From an uncultured Eubacteriales bacterium (GTDB lineage Bacteria; Bacillota; Clostridia; Oscillospirales; Acutalibacteraceae): a stretch of 64,000 nt of DNA. Under the pieces are notes generated by a model. That model worked only from the letters and a program-made list of their open reading frames with translations. It searched no databases and had not been told where the DNA came from. The stretch lies in contig CASPLG010000007.1 of assembly GCA_949422855.1 (NCBI GenBank), forward strand, positions 1 through 64,000, read 5' to 3'. Made by a program: the position numbers and the translations under genes. Below are positions 1-9,042 of the stretch, in pieces; position 1 is the first letter of the stretch, and each line of letters begins with the position of its first letter.

Positions 1-202
1 CTTCTCTCAGGAGAGATGTTTCGGGTGGGGCATTGTGCTCAGAAATTGGGTGTGTAAATTCTATTTTAACTATGCTGGAGTCAAATTGAGTAATTTTTAA
101 GTGTGATACAGGAGTATTTATAAAGCATGAATATATTTTCATTACAATAATTTCCCTTTCTGGTTTAATCTGTTAGGAATTATATTATAACAATATAATA
201 TC

Positions 203-231
203 ATGACAGCAAACTGAAAATATGATACAAT
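203..231 (+). promoter_or_regulatory. Putative sigma-A promoter of symporter gene
   Basis: ATGACA (-35), 17-bp spacer, TACAAT (-10), about 57 bp before the start codon of the symporter gene. Both hexamers deviate from consensus, so this is a moderate call. The 5' 200 bp of the window shows no gene I can support. Confidence 0.45.
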
Positions 232-287
232 AAATACGGAAATTATTTAAATTATTGTCTAATATGTAAATTACAAGGAGGTATACT

Positions 288-1526
288 ATGACAAAAGTGC
301 TTAAAAATAGTACTACACAGTTATTTATAGGGCTTATTTTTGGGGTAGTATTCGGCGGTGTTATGAAAATACTTCCGCCGTGGGTGTATGTGGATGACGT
401 TATTGTAAACGGTCTTTTCAAGCTTTTGGGTAATGGATTTATAGAATTAATAAAAATGACAGTTATGCCGCTTGTTTTTGTATCGATTGTGTGTGGGATT
501 TCGTCTTTTGGCGATACAAAGAAACTCGGCAAAGTTGGGGCAAAAACATTGCTTATTTTTTTCATAACGACGGTAATATCTATTGTGATAGCGATATCTT
601 TGGCACTTATTTTTAAACCGGGGGTTGGATTAAATGTTGAAAATCTGTCTTATGAAACGAAATCCATACCACAGTCTGCGAAAAACTTAATTGATATTAT
701 GCTTGATATAATTCCCAGCAACCCAATAAGGGCAATGTCGAAGGGGAATTTGCTGCAGGTTTTGGTTTTTGCGGCATTTTTTGGTATTGCACTCGGAGGC
801 ATGGGGGAAAAATCGGAGTCAATTATCAGGATGTTTAATGTATTAAATGAGTGCATTATGAAGATTGTTTCAATGATAATGGTTATAGCGCCGGTGGGGG
901 TTTTTGCGCTTGTTTCCAACACGGTGTACTCAATCGGGTTTGAATCTTTGGTTGGGATTTTAAAAATGGCGGCAGTAGTTATACTAGCATTATTTTTACA
1001 GGGATTTTTAGTTTATGGCATAATGTACAAGGTGATGACAGGGCTGTCTTTTTTGAATTTTCTAAAAAATTATACGAAAGTTGCGGGACTTGCGTTTTCC
1101 ACTTCATCGAGCAATGCTACTTTGTCATCCAGCATGGAGATGATGGATAAACTAGGTGTAGATAAATCTATTTATCAGTTTGTTTTACCGGTAGGAGCTA
1201 CTGTTAATATGGCGGGGACAGCAATTATGCAAGGTGTAAGTTCCGTATTTATAGCCCAGGCGTATGGTTTGCCGCTGACGATTCAGTCCATGATAACTAT
1301 TACTGTTACAGCGGTATTTGCATCTGTAGGGGCTGCCGGAGTGCCCGGAGTTGGCATGATAATGATGGCGATGGTACTTGAATCTGCGGGGCTTCCCGTG
1401 GAGGGGATAGCACTTATTATAGGGTTCGATAGAATTCTTGATATGGCGAGGACCGTAGTAAACGTAATGGGTGACTGTATTTGTGCGGTGGTAGTGGCTA
1501 AGAGTGAGGGAGGAATAAAAGTATAA
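288..1526 (+). CDS. Dicarboxylate/amino acid:cation symporter (DAACS family)
   Basis: Predicted secondary transporter of 412 aa that would bring acidic amino acids or C4-dicarboxylates into the cell with Na+ or H+. The chain is hydrophobic throughout. It carries the family hallmarks: the serine-rich re-entrant loop STSSSNATLSSSMEMM, the TM7 motif NMAGTAIMQG (family form NMDGT) and a TM8 motif NVMGDCICAVVVAKSEG. Length matches the GltP/SstT/DctA family (400-450 aa). AAGGAGG lies 6 bp before the ATG. The D-to-A change in NMDGT sits at a cation-binding motif and may alter coupling or substrate, so the substrate is left open. Monocistronic; no clear terminator follows. Confidence 0.88.
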   Translation: MTKVLKNSTTQLFIGLIFGVVFGGVMKILPPWVYVDDVIVNGLFKLLGNGFIELIKMTVMPLVFVSIVCGISSFGDTKKLGKVGAKTLLIFFITTVISIVIAISLALIFKPGVGLNVENLSYETKSIPQSAKNLIDIMLDIIPSNPIRAMSKGNLLQVLVFAAFFGIALGGMGEKSESIIRMFNVLNECIMKIVSMIMVIAPVGVFALVSNTVYSIGFESLVGILKMAAVVILALFLQGFLVYGIMYKVMTGLSFLNFLKNYTKVAGLAFSTSSSNATLSSSMEMMDKLGVDKSIYQFVLPVGATVNMAGTAIMQGVSSVFIAQAYGLPLTIQSMITITVTAVFASVGAAGVPGVGMIMMAMVLESAGLPVEGIALIIGFDRILDMARTVVNVMGDCICAVVVAKSEGGIKV

Positions 1527-1605
1527 AATATGCAATAATTCTTCTGTATAAACAATATTTTTGTTAGTTATTTCATGATATATCAATTATTTTTACATAA
1601 AATTA

Positions 1606-1634
1606 TTGACAAACTCAAATTTTAGTGCTAATAT
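1606..1634 (+). promoter_or_regulatory. Sigma-A promoter of orphan 460-aa gene
   Basis: TTGACA, 17-bp spacer, TAATAT. It lies about 50 bp before the chosen start at 1685, so the orphan gene is its own transcription unit. Confidence 0.75.
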
Positions 1635-1684
1635 TACCTTGCAAGATTGATATATTCAAAAGTATAAAAGGGAGGATGATTTAT

Positions 1685-3067
1685 ATGTCAGAAGTAACAT
1701 ACAAAAAGGTTCGAGCGTATGGTAAGAGTTTAAGATCGGTGCCTCATTTGGATGTAACGGCGAGTGGGAAAACTCTGGAAGTATTGAGGGGTGGGCTGTT
1801 AGGGGCAGTTCCGATGTTCTTGTTTCTGAGAGGAAAGAGTAAAGATGTCGGTGACCTTGCGGATTCTGATGATGCTTCTGCTGACGGAAATAGTGGTGGA
1901 AATAAAGCAGGTAAAGAGACCGCATATCGTGATATAATTGACAGGAAGCTATTTAACAAAGGACTTGAAAAACAGGCAGGTCATAAGGTGAAAATTTATG
2001 AGGATAAAGGTGGGGAATATTTAAGAAAGTGTCCGGACTGCCTGTTTAAGGAGCTGGTTGACTTCTTAGATAAGGGTTCGAAGGAATGCGGTAAAAAACC
2101 CTATGGTGAGGATGAAGAAATTAGAAACATTTTGCGGCCTGCTAAGGAGATGTTGGATAAAGTCGAGGGGATAGTTGAAAATTATAGGACCGCTAGCCAT
2201 AAAAACCCTGGTTCGCTGCGGGTTATTAATAGGAAGAATTTCTGTAAGGATTTGGGTAAATTTCTTGATAATATGAGTGGTGTTTTAGGTGATACGATAG
2301 ATTATCAACAGGAGCAGATTGATAAAAGACAGGATAGCTTCTCCGAATTAGGTAAAAATATCAAGGCAGCGAAAAAGGGATACAATGAGGCTCCCCAGAA
2401 TAAAGTTTCCAGTCCGATTAAAGGTGGCGTAGGTAACGGCGGAAAGCCACTTTCAGCATACGACCTTGGAAAGCTGGTAGCAGAAGCTAATGCCAAGAAG
2501 GCACATGAGCAAGGCGATGCAGCTGCGGTAACACCTTTGGAGTTAAAAGAGGAACTCGCGGACTTGCAGGCAAAAATTGATCACGCTGACGTGCAAATTA
2601 GCAGTTTCAAGGGTACGTATGGTATTGGGGATGATGAACTTAATACGTTTAGTGAAATTCAAAAGGAGATTGCGAGACTTAAGGACGCTGAAAAGGACGG
2701 CTTTAAGTATCTGAAGGCAGAGATGGTTAAGGGCAGATATGCCAAACTATATAGTGCTGCTTTTGAGAATAAAGACAAGAAGAAATTTAACCCTAAACGT
2801 GCTTTCCCGGGAAATTGGAGGAGGATAACAGGTCATTATAAAATGAGTGAAATTATAGAGGGTCTTCCTAAGGTTCAGCTCACGACCGCAGACACAAAGA
2901 CTATAGCGGATGTGATTAAGTTTGTTGATAAAGTGGAAGAGGATCGAAAAGCTGAGCTAAATGATCTGCATGCGATGTTACTTTTGGTGAAAGGCAAAAA
3001 GGATATGGAGGCACAGGCTGATAAAGTGAAAAGAGAGCTGGAGGAGGCAGAAAAAGCGAAAAAATAA
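1685..3067 (+). CDS. Orphan helical protein, 460 aa, function unknown
   Basis: Not recognised. The start is ATG 1685, 9 bp after GGGAGG; the reading frame is open upstream to 1625 but has no ribosome site there, and ATG 1676 touches the Shine-Dalgarno. About residues 31-50 form a short hydrophobic stretch (GLLGAVPMFLFLRG) that could be a weak membrane segment. The remainder is strongly charged (K, E, D) and predicted helical, with coiled-coil-like stretches near residues 205-235, 285-340 and 410-460; the end is KRELEEAEKAKK. A few scattered cysteines, no catalytic motif seen. It has its own promoter and terminator. Style resembles the other orphan proteins of this window (10.3, 11.7-15.2, 38.7 kb). 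Confidence 0.8.
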   Translation: MSEVTYKKVRAYGKSLRSVPHLDVTASGKTLEVLRGGLLGAVPMFLFLRGKSKDVGDLADSDDASADGNSGGNKAGKETAYRDIIDRKLFNKGLEKQAGHKVKIYEDKGGEYLRKCPDCLFKELVDFLDKGSKECGKKPYGEDEEIRNILRPAKEMLDKVEGIVENYRTASHKNPGSLRVINRKNFCKDLGKFLDNMSGVLGDTIDYQQEQIDKRQDSFSELGKNIKAAKKGYNEAPQNKVSSPIKGGVGNGGKPLSAYDLGKLVAEANAKKAHEQGDAAAVTPLELKEELADLQAKIDHADVQISSFKGTYGIGDDELNTFSEIQKEIARLKDAEKDGFKYLKAEMVKGRYAKLYSAAFENKDKKKFNPKRAFPGNWRRITGHYKMSEIIEGLPKVQLTTADTKTIADVIKFVDKVEEDRKAELNDLHAMLLLVKGKKDMEAQADKVKRELEEAEKAKK

Positions 3068-3083
3068 TTGTATTTAGAAATAT

Positions 3084-3114
3084 AGCACGCAGTTATATAT
3101 TGCGTGCTTTGTTT
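3084..3114 (+). terminator. Rho-independent terminator
   Basis: Perfect 8-bp stem AGCACGCA/TGCGTGCT (3084-3091 with 3101-3108), followed by TTTGTTT, 16 bp after the orphan gene stop. Confidence 0.8.
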
Positions 3115-3175
3115 ATTATAAAACAAAAGATTTACGAAATTCTATTATGACTGGTAACCAATTTAATTCTGTTTT

Positions 3176-3745
3176 CTATTTTGCTTCGGTGATTTTTATT
3201 CTATCGAACGCAATACCGCTTTGACCTGATACAATATCTCTTATTGTTATAACAGAACTGTCATTTAAACTGCCGGGGTTGACTATAATGCTGCATTCTC
3301 CGTTTTGTATAAACACCATGCAATCCCCGAAGCCCTTTGCTTTAATAATATTTTCTATATTTGATTCCTGCTGAGTTGCTTTAGCTATTTCTTCGGTCTG
3401 TTTTGTTATATCGGCTTTTGTTTGCTCGCTAACATTCCCCTCAGATAAAGTTTTTCTTATAATATCTGTTGCCTCATCACGTTTTTTCTGTCTTTCCATC
3501 TTAGCATTAGCAAAATACTCTTTTGTCCGCTCAGACATATTTGTAGGAATTGGTTCAGCATCCTCTTTTTCCTCAGAAGCCTTTGAACTGTTTACATACT
3601 TTGCCTCACCGAGTTCCTTTTGCGGCTGAAGAATATCCGTGGCAGAGAGACCTTTGTCATCTGAAAAATGCCAATTCAGATAAACTGCGGCACCAAGGGA
3701 CAGCACTAATGAAGTTAAAATTAATTGACGTCTACGAAGTTTCAT
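3176..3745 (-). CDS. spoIIIAH: Stage III sporulation protein AH
   Basis: Mother-cell component of the SpoIIIA-SpoIIQ channel that links mother cell and forespore; in the family the C-terminal YscJ/FliF-like ring domain binds forespore SpoIIQ. 189 aa. One N-terminal membrane anchor (about residues 8-25, LILTSLVLSLGAAVYLNW), a charged coiled-coil linker (about 50-125) and a small C-terminal domain (GFGDCMVFIQNGECSIIV..). Last gene of the eight-gene spoIIIA operon, 49 bp after spoIIIAG, with its own AGGAGG site. Length is close to the usual 190-220 aa. Confidence 0.92.
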   Translation of the reverse strand: MKLRRRQLILTSLVLSLGAAVYLNWHFSDDKGLSATDILQPQKELGEAKYVNSSKASEEKEDAEPIPTNMSERTKEYFANAKMERQKKRDEATDIIRKTLSEGNVSEQTKADITKQTEEIAKATQQESNIENIIKAKGFGDCMVFIQNGECSIIVNPGSLNDSSVITIRDIVSGQSGIAFDRIKITEAK

Positions 3746-3794
3746 TTTTATTCCTCCAAAATTTTATATATATAGTTGATTTATAAGAAGATAT

Positions 3795-4382
3795 CTAAAG
3801 ATTGGATCTTGTAATACATACTCTGTTTGACGGCACGCTCAGAGCGGTTGTCACAGCATTTAGGACTCTTTGCTGAACCAAGGGATCATCTGCACCCTGA
3901 CATACAACTATTACACCTTTAATCCTAGGCTGTATCTCAGTCACCGCCAATGCATGCTCTGTGCCCTCTGAGTCTTTTATGGTTATGTATTTTTTTTCAC
4001 AATCATCACTCTCTTTTCTACGGGTTGTCTCTCCGCCTGATTTATCTTCAGATGCCGCCTTATTTTTCTTTTCTTCGGTAGCATATACGGTTTCCGTACC
4101 ATTTTCTAGAGTGACGAGCACTTTGGCTGTGCCTGCACCTTTTATGCTAGAGACTATACTTTCAAGACTTTGTTCCAAACGACTTACATATTCTTCAGAA
4201 TTAACTTTTGTCTGTGCAGGTTTCACGGGCAAATCACATCCGGGTTTAAAAATATTTGAAAGGGAAATCAAGAATATCCCCAAAAAGCCGAAGATTATTA
4301 TTAATTTTTTAGAGTCCCTTTTTGATATAATTTCCATAAACTTTGACTTTATTTTTTGATATTCCGGTTCATTTACGGGCAT
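3795..4382 (-). CDS. spoIIIAG: Stage III sporulation protein AG
   Basis: Ring-forming component of the feeding-tube-like SpoIIIA complex in the mother-cell outer forespore membrane. 195 aa, with a membrane anchor near residues 26-44 (LIIIFGFLGIFLISLSNIF) and a C-terminal YscJ/FliF-like domain (IKGVIVVCQGADDPLVQQRVLNAVT..ALSVPSNRV), the conserved end of the family. A charged variable insert (about 95-130) lies between ring segments. Ribosome site GGAAGG. Seventh gene of the operon. Confidence 0.93.
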   Translation of the reverse strand: MPVNEPEYQKIKSKFMEIISKRDSKKLIIIFGFLGIFLISLSNIFKPGCDLPVKPAQTKVNSEEYVSRLEQSLESIVSSIKGAGTAKVLVTLENGTETVYATEEKKNKAASEDKSGGETTRRKESDDCEKKYITIKDSEGTEHALAVTEIQPRIKGVIVVCQGADDPLVQQRVLNAVTTALSVPSNRVCITRSNL

Positions 4383-4423
4383 TTATAAAACCTTCCTTTG
4401 CTTGCACATAAAACGTCTTTTAT

Positions 4424-4936
4424 TTAATCACATATAAAAACCTCTGTTTCTATATTTATCCTTTTTTCAAGTTCTTTTTTTATTTTCAGCAAATCCGAGT
4501 TTGTCAAAGGTGAGTTATTATCGGATTTTCTGAAATTTCTTTTAATATATACCTTGCACCTACTAATTGATATGCAATTATCTTGACCGGTATCCATAAA
4601 TATTTCGGTTTTTTCATTTTCTACACCCATTTCGCTTAATATTTGCTCAATTACTGCCTTGAGATTATTCTCTGCAAGGGATTCAATTTGTTTATTTATT
4701 CCGTTCACGAAATCGCGGATAGGTTTATCATTAATTTTCTTTGTTTTAAAGGCCGTATTGAATTTCGAAATACCATTTGAAAACGGGAAAACGAAGGAAA
4801 CCAGCATAAACAGACCCAGTATCATTCTAAGTGTTTTTGCCATATTTCCGGGGGGCATAATAAGCTCTATAACAGCACACGCTGCTGAAGACAGGCAAAT
4901 TAAAGTTGACCACGATGTTATAATTTTCATAATCAT
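4424..4936 (-). CDS. spoIIIAF: Stage III sporulation protein AF
   Basis: 170-aa membrane protein of the SpoIIIA complex. Two N-terminal membrane segments (about 5-25 and 34-55), then a soluble domain ending in a region with ring-building-motif character (about 95-168), as in the family. Its ATG overlaps the spoIIIAE stop by 4 bp, implying translational coupling. Confidence 0.88.
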   Translation of the reverse strand: MIMKIITSWSTLICLSSAACAVIELIMPPGNMAKTLRMILGLFMLVSFVFPFSNGISKFNTAFKTKKINDKPIRDFVNGINKQIESLAENNLKAVIEQILSEMGVENEKTEIFMDTGQDNCISISRCKVYIKRNFRKSDNNSPLTNSDLLKIKKELEKRINIETEVFICD

Positions 4937-6066
4937 GCCCCGTTTCCCAGCAAAAGAATAATGACAGTAGATACGATTAAAACAGTCGCACAGGAAAATA
5001 TAACAGCAAGCATTACTTGTACGACCCTTTCAACGGACTTTAGCAAAACCGATATTTTACCGGGCACCAAAATATCACTCACAATGCAGCACACCCCAAG
5101 AAGGGCTCTCCAAACACAGCATTCGACGGCCGCAGGAAGAAACATTAATCCTGCTGCTAAAATTCCAAAGGCACCGACTCCGGATTTAAGGAGCTTTACG
5201 CAGCTTTGGACGGTATTAAAAGCATCACTCAAGGCATTACCGACAATTGGAACGAAACTTGAAACGGCAAGTTTTGCGGTTTTATTACCTATGCTATCAG
5301 CCGGAGCGGATATTATATTTTGTAGAGCCAGCAATATGGTAAATATGGATGTACAGATATATAAACACCATCTGATGGCTGTGTATAAGGCGGTGCATAT
5401 ATTTTGCATTTTTAGTTTAGGAGACATCGAAGATATGACAGCTAGTCCCAAGATAGTACTCATGAGTGGAACGAGCATATTGGTGCATAGCTGAGATATT
5501 ATTTCTCCGGCACAGAGCATAGTTACTTGGTAGGATGAGGCTGTGACAGTTTGTCCTGAGGCTATCATTATACCTGCCATGACCGGTATAAAACACATTA
5601 TAAACACCGATACTCCCTTTATCACGGAGGAAACGGACGCAATGAACGATACGAGCGGGGTGACTATGCACGTACAAATGCACATACCCCCAATAGATGA
5701 CATAATGTCGCTCATATTGGTATTTCCGAGAGACAAATCTATACAGTCTACCATCGCACAAAGAACTATAGTCCCTATAACCGGCGCAATAACCTTTAAA
5801 GGTAACTGTACTTTATTTTTAGTCTCTTTTATTATCAGGTCGAAAATCTTTGAGGGAGTGATTTTTGTTATGTCGCTAAAATTACTTCCATTGACACCCA
5901 TATTATTCAGAGATTCTTCTGTTTCTTTAGGGATAAAATCCATTAGTTTTTCTGCTCCGCTGAGTTTGAATTGCTCAAGGAGTGTCTCATTTACGTCATT
6001 TTGTGCGGACGCGCAGGGGATAAAAAATAAAATAGGCAGTAACATAAATATTATTTTTCTGAGCAT
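4933..6066 (-). CDS. spoIIIAE: Stage III sporulation protein AE
   Basis: 377-aa polytopic membrane protein of the SpoIIIA channel, essential for late forespore gene expression in Bacillus. An N-terminal signal-like segment (LLPILFFIPCASA, cleavage possible near residue 21) is followed by a soluble stretch (residues 22-90) and multiple membrane spans, including the conserved core SFVPIVGNALSDAFNTVQSC. Matches the family in length and layout. Coupled to spoIIIAD upstream (1-bp gap) and to spoIIIAF downstream. Confidence 0.93.
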   Translation of the reverse strand: MLRKIIFMLLPILFFIPCASAQNDVNETLLEQFKLSGAEKLMDFIPKETEESLNNMGVNGSNFSDITKITPSKIFDLIIKETKNKVQLPLKVIAPVIGTIVLCAMVDCIDLSLGNTNMSDIMSSIGGMCICTCIVTPLVSFIASVSSVIKGVSVFIMCFIPVMAGIMIASGQTVTASSYQVTMLCAGEIISQLCTNMLVPLMSTILGLAVISSMSPKLKMQNICTALYTAIRWCLYICTSIFTILLALQNIISAPADSIGNKTAKLAVSSFVPIVGNALSDAFNTVQSCVKLLKSGVGAFGILAAGLMFLPAAVECCVWRALLGVCCIVSDILVPGKISVLLKSVERVVQVMLAVIFSCATVLIVSTVIILLLGNGA

Positions 6067-6067
6067 T

Positions 6068-6457
6068 TTATCCTCCCAACAATCCCACTGCAGTGTGAAT
6101 TAACTTCTCAAACAAAGGCATGGCAGCAGTCAGCATAGCAATTTTACCGATAAGCTCCGCCTTAGAGGCTAAGGAAACTTCTCCGGCATCTCTGCAGGAG
6201 TCAGATGCGAACTGCGTAACCAGGCATATTCCTATACACTTAAATAAAATAACTCTGTATTCGCCGGGAATTCTGCTTAAATCCAAAAAATAGTTTATTT
6301 TGTTTATCACAGGGGCAAGATTTGTAAGTATAAGCGTAAGTATTATTACTGCGGCGGCGGCGTTGATAAGGATGGAGTAAGCGGGCAGATAAATTTTTGT
6401 CATAAGGGAGATTATGGCGAATATGAAAATTATCCCGATAGCTGAAGTAACGTTCAT
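6068..6457 (-). CDS. spoIIIAD: Stage III sporulation protein AD
   Basis: 129-aa membrane protein, three to four hydrophobic segments, homologous in layout to SpoIIIAC with an extra C-terminal part (FASDSCRDAGEVSLASKAELIGKIA region is the conserved loop). Starts 5 bp after the spoIIIAC stop with only a weak ribosome site, so translation is probably coupled. Confidence 0.92.
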   Translation of the reverse strand: MNVTSAIGIIFIFAIISLMTKIYLPAYSILINAAAAVIILTLILTNLAPVINKINYFLDLSRIPGEYRVILFKCIGICLVTQFASDSCRDAGEVSLASKAELIGKIAMLTAAMPLFEKLIHTAVGLLGG

Positions 6458-6462
6458 AGTGC

Positions 6463-6657
6463 TTACAGCTCAAAAACTGATTTTATGGTTTTAAATAAAA
6501 TATCTATCTGCTGGATAATCATCATTAAGACGACAATTAAACCTGCAAGTGTGGTCATCATAGCTTGTTCTTCACGCCCGGAACGTATCAGCACCTGGTT
6601 AAGGACTGCGACAATTATTCCGATTGCAGCTATTTTGAAAACCAAATCAACGTCCAT
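6463..6657 (-). CDS. spoIIIAC: Stage III sporulation protein AC
   Basis: 64 aa, two membrane segments flanking the conserved RSGREEQAMM loop typical of SpoIIIAC. GGAGGGA ribosome site. Part of the SpoIIIA complex of the outer forespore membrane. Confidence 0.93.
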   Translation of the reverse strand: MDVDLVFKIAAIGIIVAVLNQVLIRSGREEQAMMTTLAGLIVVLMMIIQQIDILFKTIKSVFEL

Positions 6658-6673
6658 TTAAAATCCCTCCGCT

Positions 6674-7180
6674 TTAGATGAGAAAAAGAGATACAGCTAT
6701 ACCTAAGCATACTCCTAAAATACTGTATAATTTTCCTTTTGTATTTTTTTCTTCCCTTACCGTTTGGATATACGGCTGCACCAGTTCATAATTATACTGG
6801 CAATGAGACATTTGACCCTCAACGTCATTTACCCCCAAACCGAGACCGAAATTTATTATTATTTCAGTGAGCCGAGGTGAGACAGAGAGCTCACAGGGTA
6901 TACTTGAAAATGCTTTTTCCCAAGATTTTGGGAAGGGCTCGCCGAATGATATGTAATTGCAGCATTTGTCGAGATATAGGCTAAAGATTCCCTCTGCGTT
7001 GTAATTTTTGATTATATCGGAAAGGTATCTGCCGGTATATCTAATCTCATTCTGACATACTTTTATAAACTGTGCATATCCTTCCAAGAACCGCAGTTTT
7101 CGTGATAATTTAATCGCTGCCGAATAACCCCCAATGGTTCCGGTCAGTATCAGAATTAAGACTCCCATTATTTTCAGCAT
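6674..7180 (-). CDS. spoIIIAB: Stage III sporulation protein AB
   Basis: 168 aa with the chosen ATG at 7180, preceded by GGGGGA; an upstream in-frame start at 7213 has no ribosome site. Membrane segment at residues 5-22, a cytoplasmic helical domain, and a C-terminal membrane segment (LYSILGVCLGIAVSLFLI), the family pattern related to GspF-type proteins. It overlaps the 3' end of spoIIIAA by 71 bp, more than the few bases usual in this operon. Confidence 0.9.
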   Translation of the reverse strand: MLKIMGVLILILTGTIGGYSAAIKLSRKLRFLEGYAQFIKVCQNEIRYTGRYLSDIIKNYNAEGIFSLYLDKCCNYISFGEPFPKSWEKAFSSIPCELSVSPRLTEIIINFGLGLGVNDVEGQMSHCQYNYELVQPYIQTVREEKNTKGKLYSILGVCLGIAVSLFLI

Positions 7181-8120
7181 CCCAATCCCCCGCTTTGAAA
7201 AAATCAAAGTCACCCGTATATTTTGTCCGGCTGTTGAGCAGTATTATGTTTTCAAATGCTCCCGTCGCCAAAAGACTTCTTATTTGTTTGCGTCTAAAAA
7301 GTTCATTTTTATTTCCTGCATGGATACTGGCAATTATTTTAACCCCGGCATTGAGGCTTTCTTCTATTGCCCGAACCTGGGAATTAAAACCGATTTCATC
7401 ACATACTATTATGTCTGGGGATAGCACCCTGACAGCCTGAAGAATACCTATTTCTTTTGGATATCCGTTCAGAACATCGCACAGACCGACGTCAAACTGT
7501 GCATGTGCTCTGTGCAGCGCAGCGATTTCGCCTCTTTCATCGACGATGGAAACCTTTTTCGCTGGTTTACCGTCCATACAAGATATTTTCCTTGCAATAT
7601 CTCTTAAGAGAGTAGTTTTCCCACTGCATGGCGGCCCTGCAATGAGGGTTCCTTGAGGATCACTACCTATTTTGTCCAAGATTTTATCGCAGCAGTCCTT
7701 TACTTCCCTGGATATGCGTATATTTAAGGAAGATATTTCACGGATATTATTTATCTCATTACCGCTGATTACCGCCGTACCGCAAAGACCCACCCTATGA
7801 CCACCGTTTAACGTTATAAACCCGTTTTTAATTTGGTTCTGACAGCTGTAAACTGAATAACTGCAAATTATTTTCATAATTTCCGAAATATCCTCTCTTG
7901 TAACGAAAAAATCAGTTTCGTAAAAAGAGACCTTACCATCACAGTCCAAAAAATAAGTGCACTCAGGACAAACCACAGAAATATTTTTATTTACCCTTAT
8001 TCTGATTTCCAGTGCGGACTCTTTAATTTGTGGGTCTATTTTTTTAATAACGTTTCTGATTTTATCATTGAAATTATAAAGGATACTGTCAAACGGTAAA
8101 TTTTTCTGCTCAAAATCCAT
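7110..8120 (-). CDS. spoIIIAA: Stage III sporulation protein AA (ATPase)
   Basis: 336-aa ATPase of the SpoIIIA channel, related to secretion ATPases. Walker A GPPCSGKTTLLRD (about residues 185-197), Walker B IIVCDEIG (about 255-262), with an arginine-rich region between. Start is ATG 8120 after AAAGGAGG; an upstream in-frame ATG at 8162 lacks such a site. First gene of the operon, behind a candidate sigma-E promoter. The C-terminus runs about 25 residues past the usual end and overlaps spoIIIAB. Confidence 0.94.
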   Translation of the reverse strand: MDFEQKNLPFDSILYNFNDKIRNVIKKIDPQIKESALEIRIRVNKNISVVCPECTYFLDCDGKVSFYETDFFVTREDISEIMKIICSYSVYSCQNQIKNGFITLNGGHRVGLCGTAVISGNEINNIREISSLNIRISREVKDCCDKILDKIGSDPQGTLIAGPPCSGKTTLLRDIARKISCMDGKPAKKVSIVDERGEIAALHRAHAQFDVGLCDVLNGYPKEIGILQAVRVLSPDIIVCDEIGFNSQVRAIEESLNAGVKIIASIHAGNKNELFRRKQIRSLLATGAFENIILLNSRTKYTGDFDFFKAGDWDAENNGSLNSDTDRNHWGLFGSD

Positions 8121-8192
8121 ACTACTTGTCCTCCTTTGTACATAGATATTAAGCAGTATCAAAAATTAGAACTTAAAATTGAAAATAAAATA

Positions 8193-8224
8193 TTTGGTAT
8201 GAGGTTGCCCCTTCATTTTTATGA
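8193..8224 (-). promoter_or_regulatory. Candidate sigma-E promoter of the spoIIIA operon
   Basis: On the minus strand TCATAAAA, a 14-bp spacer and TCATACCAAA match the known Bacillus sigma-E pattern (GHATANNT, N14, HCATACANT) at most positions. It lies about 70 bp before spoIIIAA, an operon that is sigma-E controlled in studied species. Confidence 0.55.
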
Positions 8225-8257
8225 ATACCGCAAAATAAATAAGGATTTTTTACTGCA

Positions 8258-8285
8258 AAAAAGGGGAGCCCTAACTCCCTTTTTT
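8258..8285 (-). terminator. Terminator after dpaAB
   Basis: 11-bp stem (8258-8268 with 8275-8285, one G-U pair), 6-base loop. Read leftwards it ends in a T run, so it would stop dpaAB transcription before the spoIIIA promoter. The rest of 8286-8469 holds nothing I can support. Confidence 0.7.
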
Positions 8286-8469
8286 AAAATCCTCCAAAAC
8301 GATAGCTCTAACGGGCTAAGAATTTTTGGTTATTCACGCAGATTTTATATAGTAACTGCAGTTAAAAAGCAGTGGTTCAGGTTCACAAATAGTGCTGCAA
8401 TATCTATCCGGTACTTTTACTCAATTTGTAATTTTTTTAGTATGCGTGTACTCTTTTGGAGGGCGCCAA

Positions 8470-9042
8470 CTATATAAAAATGGGTTGTTTTTGTTTTCCC
8501 GTTAGGGCGAGTTCGACTGATGACAATATTAAATCAAAATTTGCAACTAAAGAATTGGGTTTTTTTACCGGGTCATCCTGTGACATTGGTACAAAATATA
8601 TATTTTTATTGTTTAGCATTTTTCCTATATTTTGTGCTGATGCTCCCAGTGCATCATTTGTAGCCAAGGATATAAGTACCGGTTTATGTACACGCAGTTG
8701 TGATTTTGCAGCCATTGTTACCGGGGTATCGGTTATGGCACCACAAAGTTTCCCTAGAGTATTTCCTGTGCACGGTGCTATTAAAATTATATCCGCCATG
8801 TTTTTAGGGCCTATAGGTTCAGCACCCTCTATGGTGTTTATAATTTTACTATCGCATATATCTTCTATTTCGCTTATAAAATCTTTGGCTTTTCCAAATC
8901 TGGTATTTATCTGAGAGGCATTAAAAGACATTATAGGAAATACCTTATATTTTGCCTCGATGAGTTTTTTCATTTGCTCGATTGCCTTTCTAAATGTACA
9001 AAATGAACCGCACATTGCGAACCCGACTCTAATTTTATTCAC
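8470..9042 (-). CDS. dpaB: Dipicolinate synthase subunit B
   Basis: 190-aa flavoprotein-like subunit (SpoVFB) that with DpaA oxidises dihydrodipicolinate to dipicolinic acid, the spore-core chelator, in the mother cell. Begins with a flavoprotein-type start (IRVGFAMCGSFCTF) and carries ADIILIAPCTGNTLGKL and PVLISLATNDALGA, all typical of SpoVFB. ATG overlaps the dpaA stop by 4 bp. Confidence 0.93.
   Translation of the reverse strand: MNKIRVGFAMCGSFCTFRKAIEQMKKLIEAKYKVFPIMSFNASQINTRFGKAKDFISEIEDICDSKIINTIEGAEPIGPKNMADIILIAPCTGNTLGKLCGAITDTPVTMAAKSQLRVHKPVLISLATNDALGASAQNIGKMLNNKNIYFVPMSQDDPVKKPNSLVANFDLILSSVELALTGKQKQPIFI

Noticed and set aside
8136..8914. Plus-strand open frames across the dpaB/spoIIIA junction
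   Set aside because: They run antisense to dpaB or across its terminator and lack ribosome sites.
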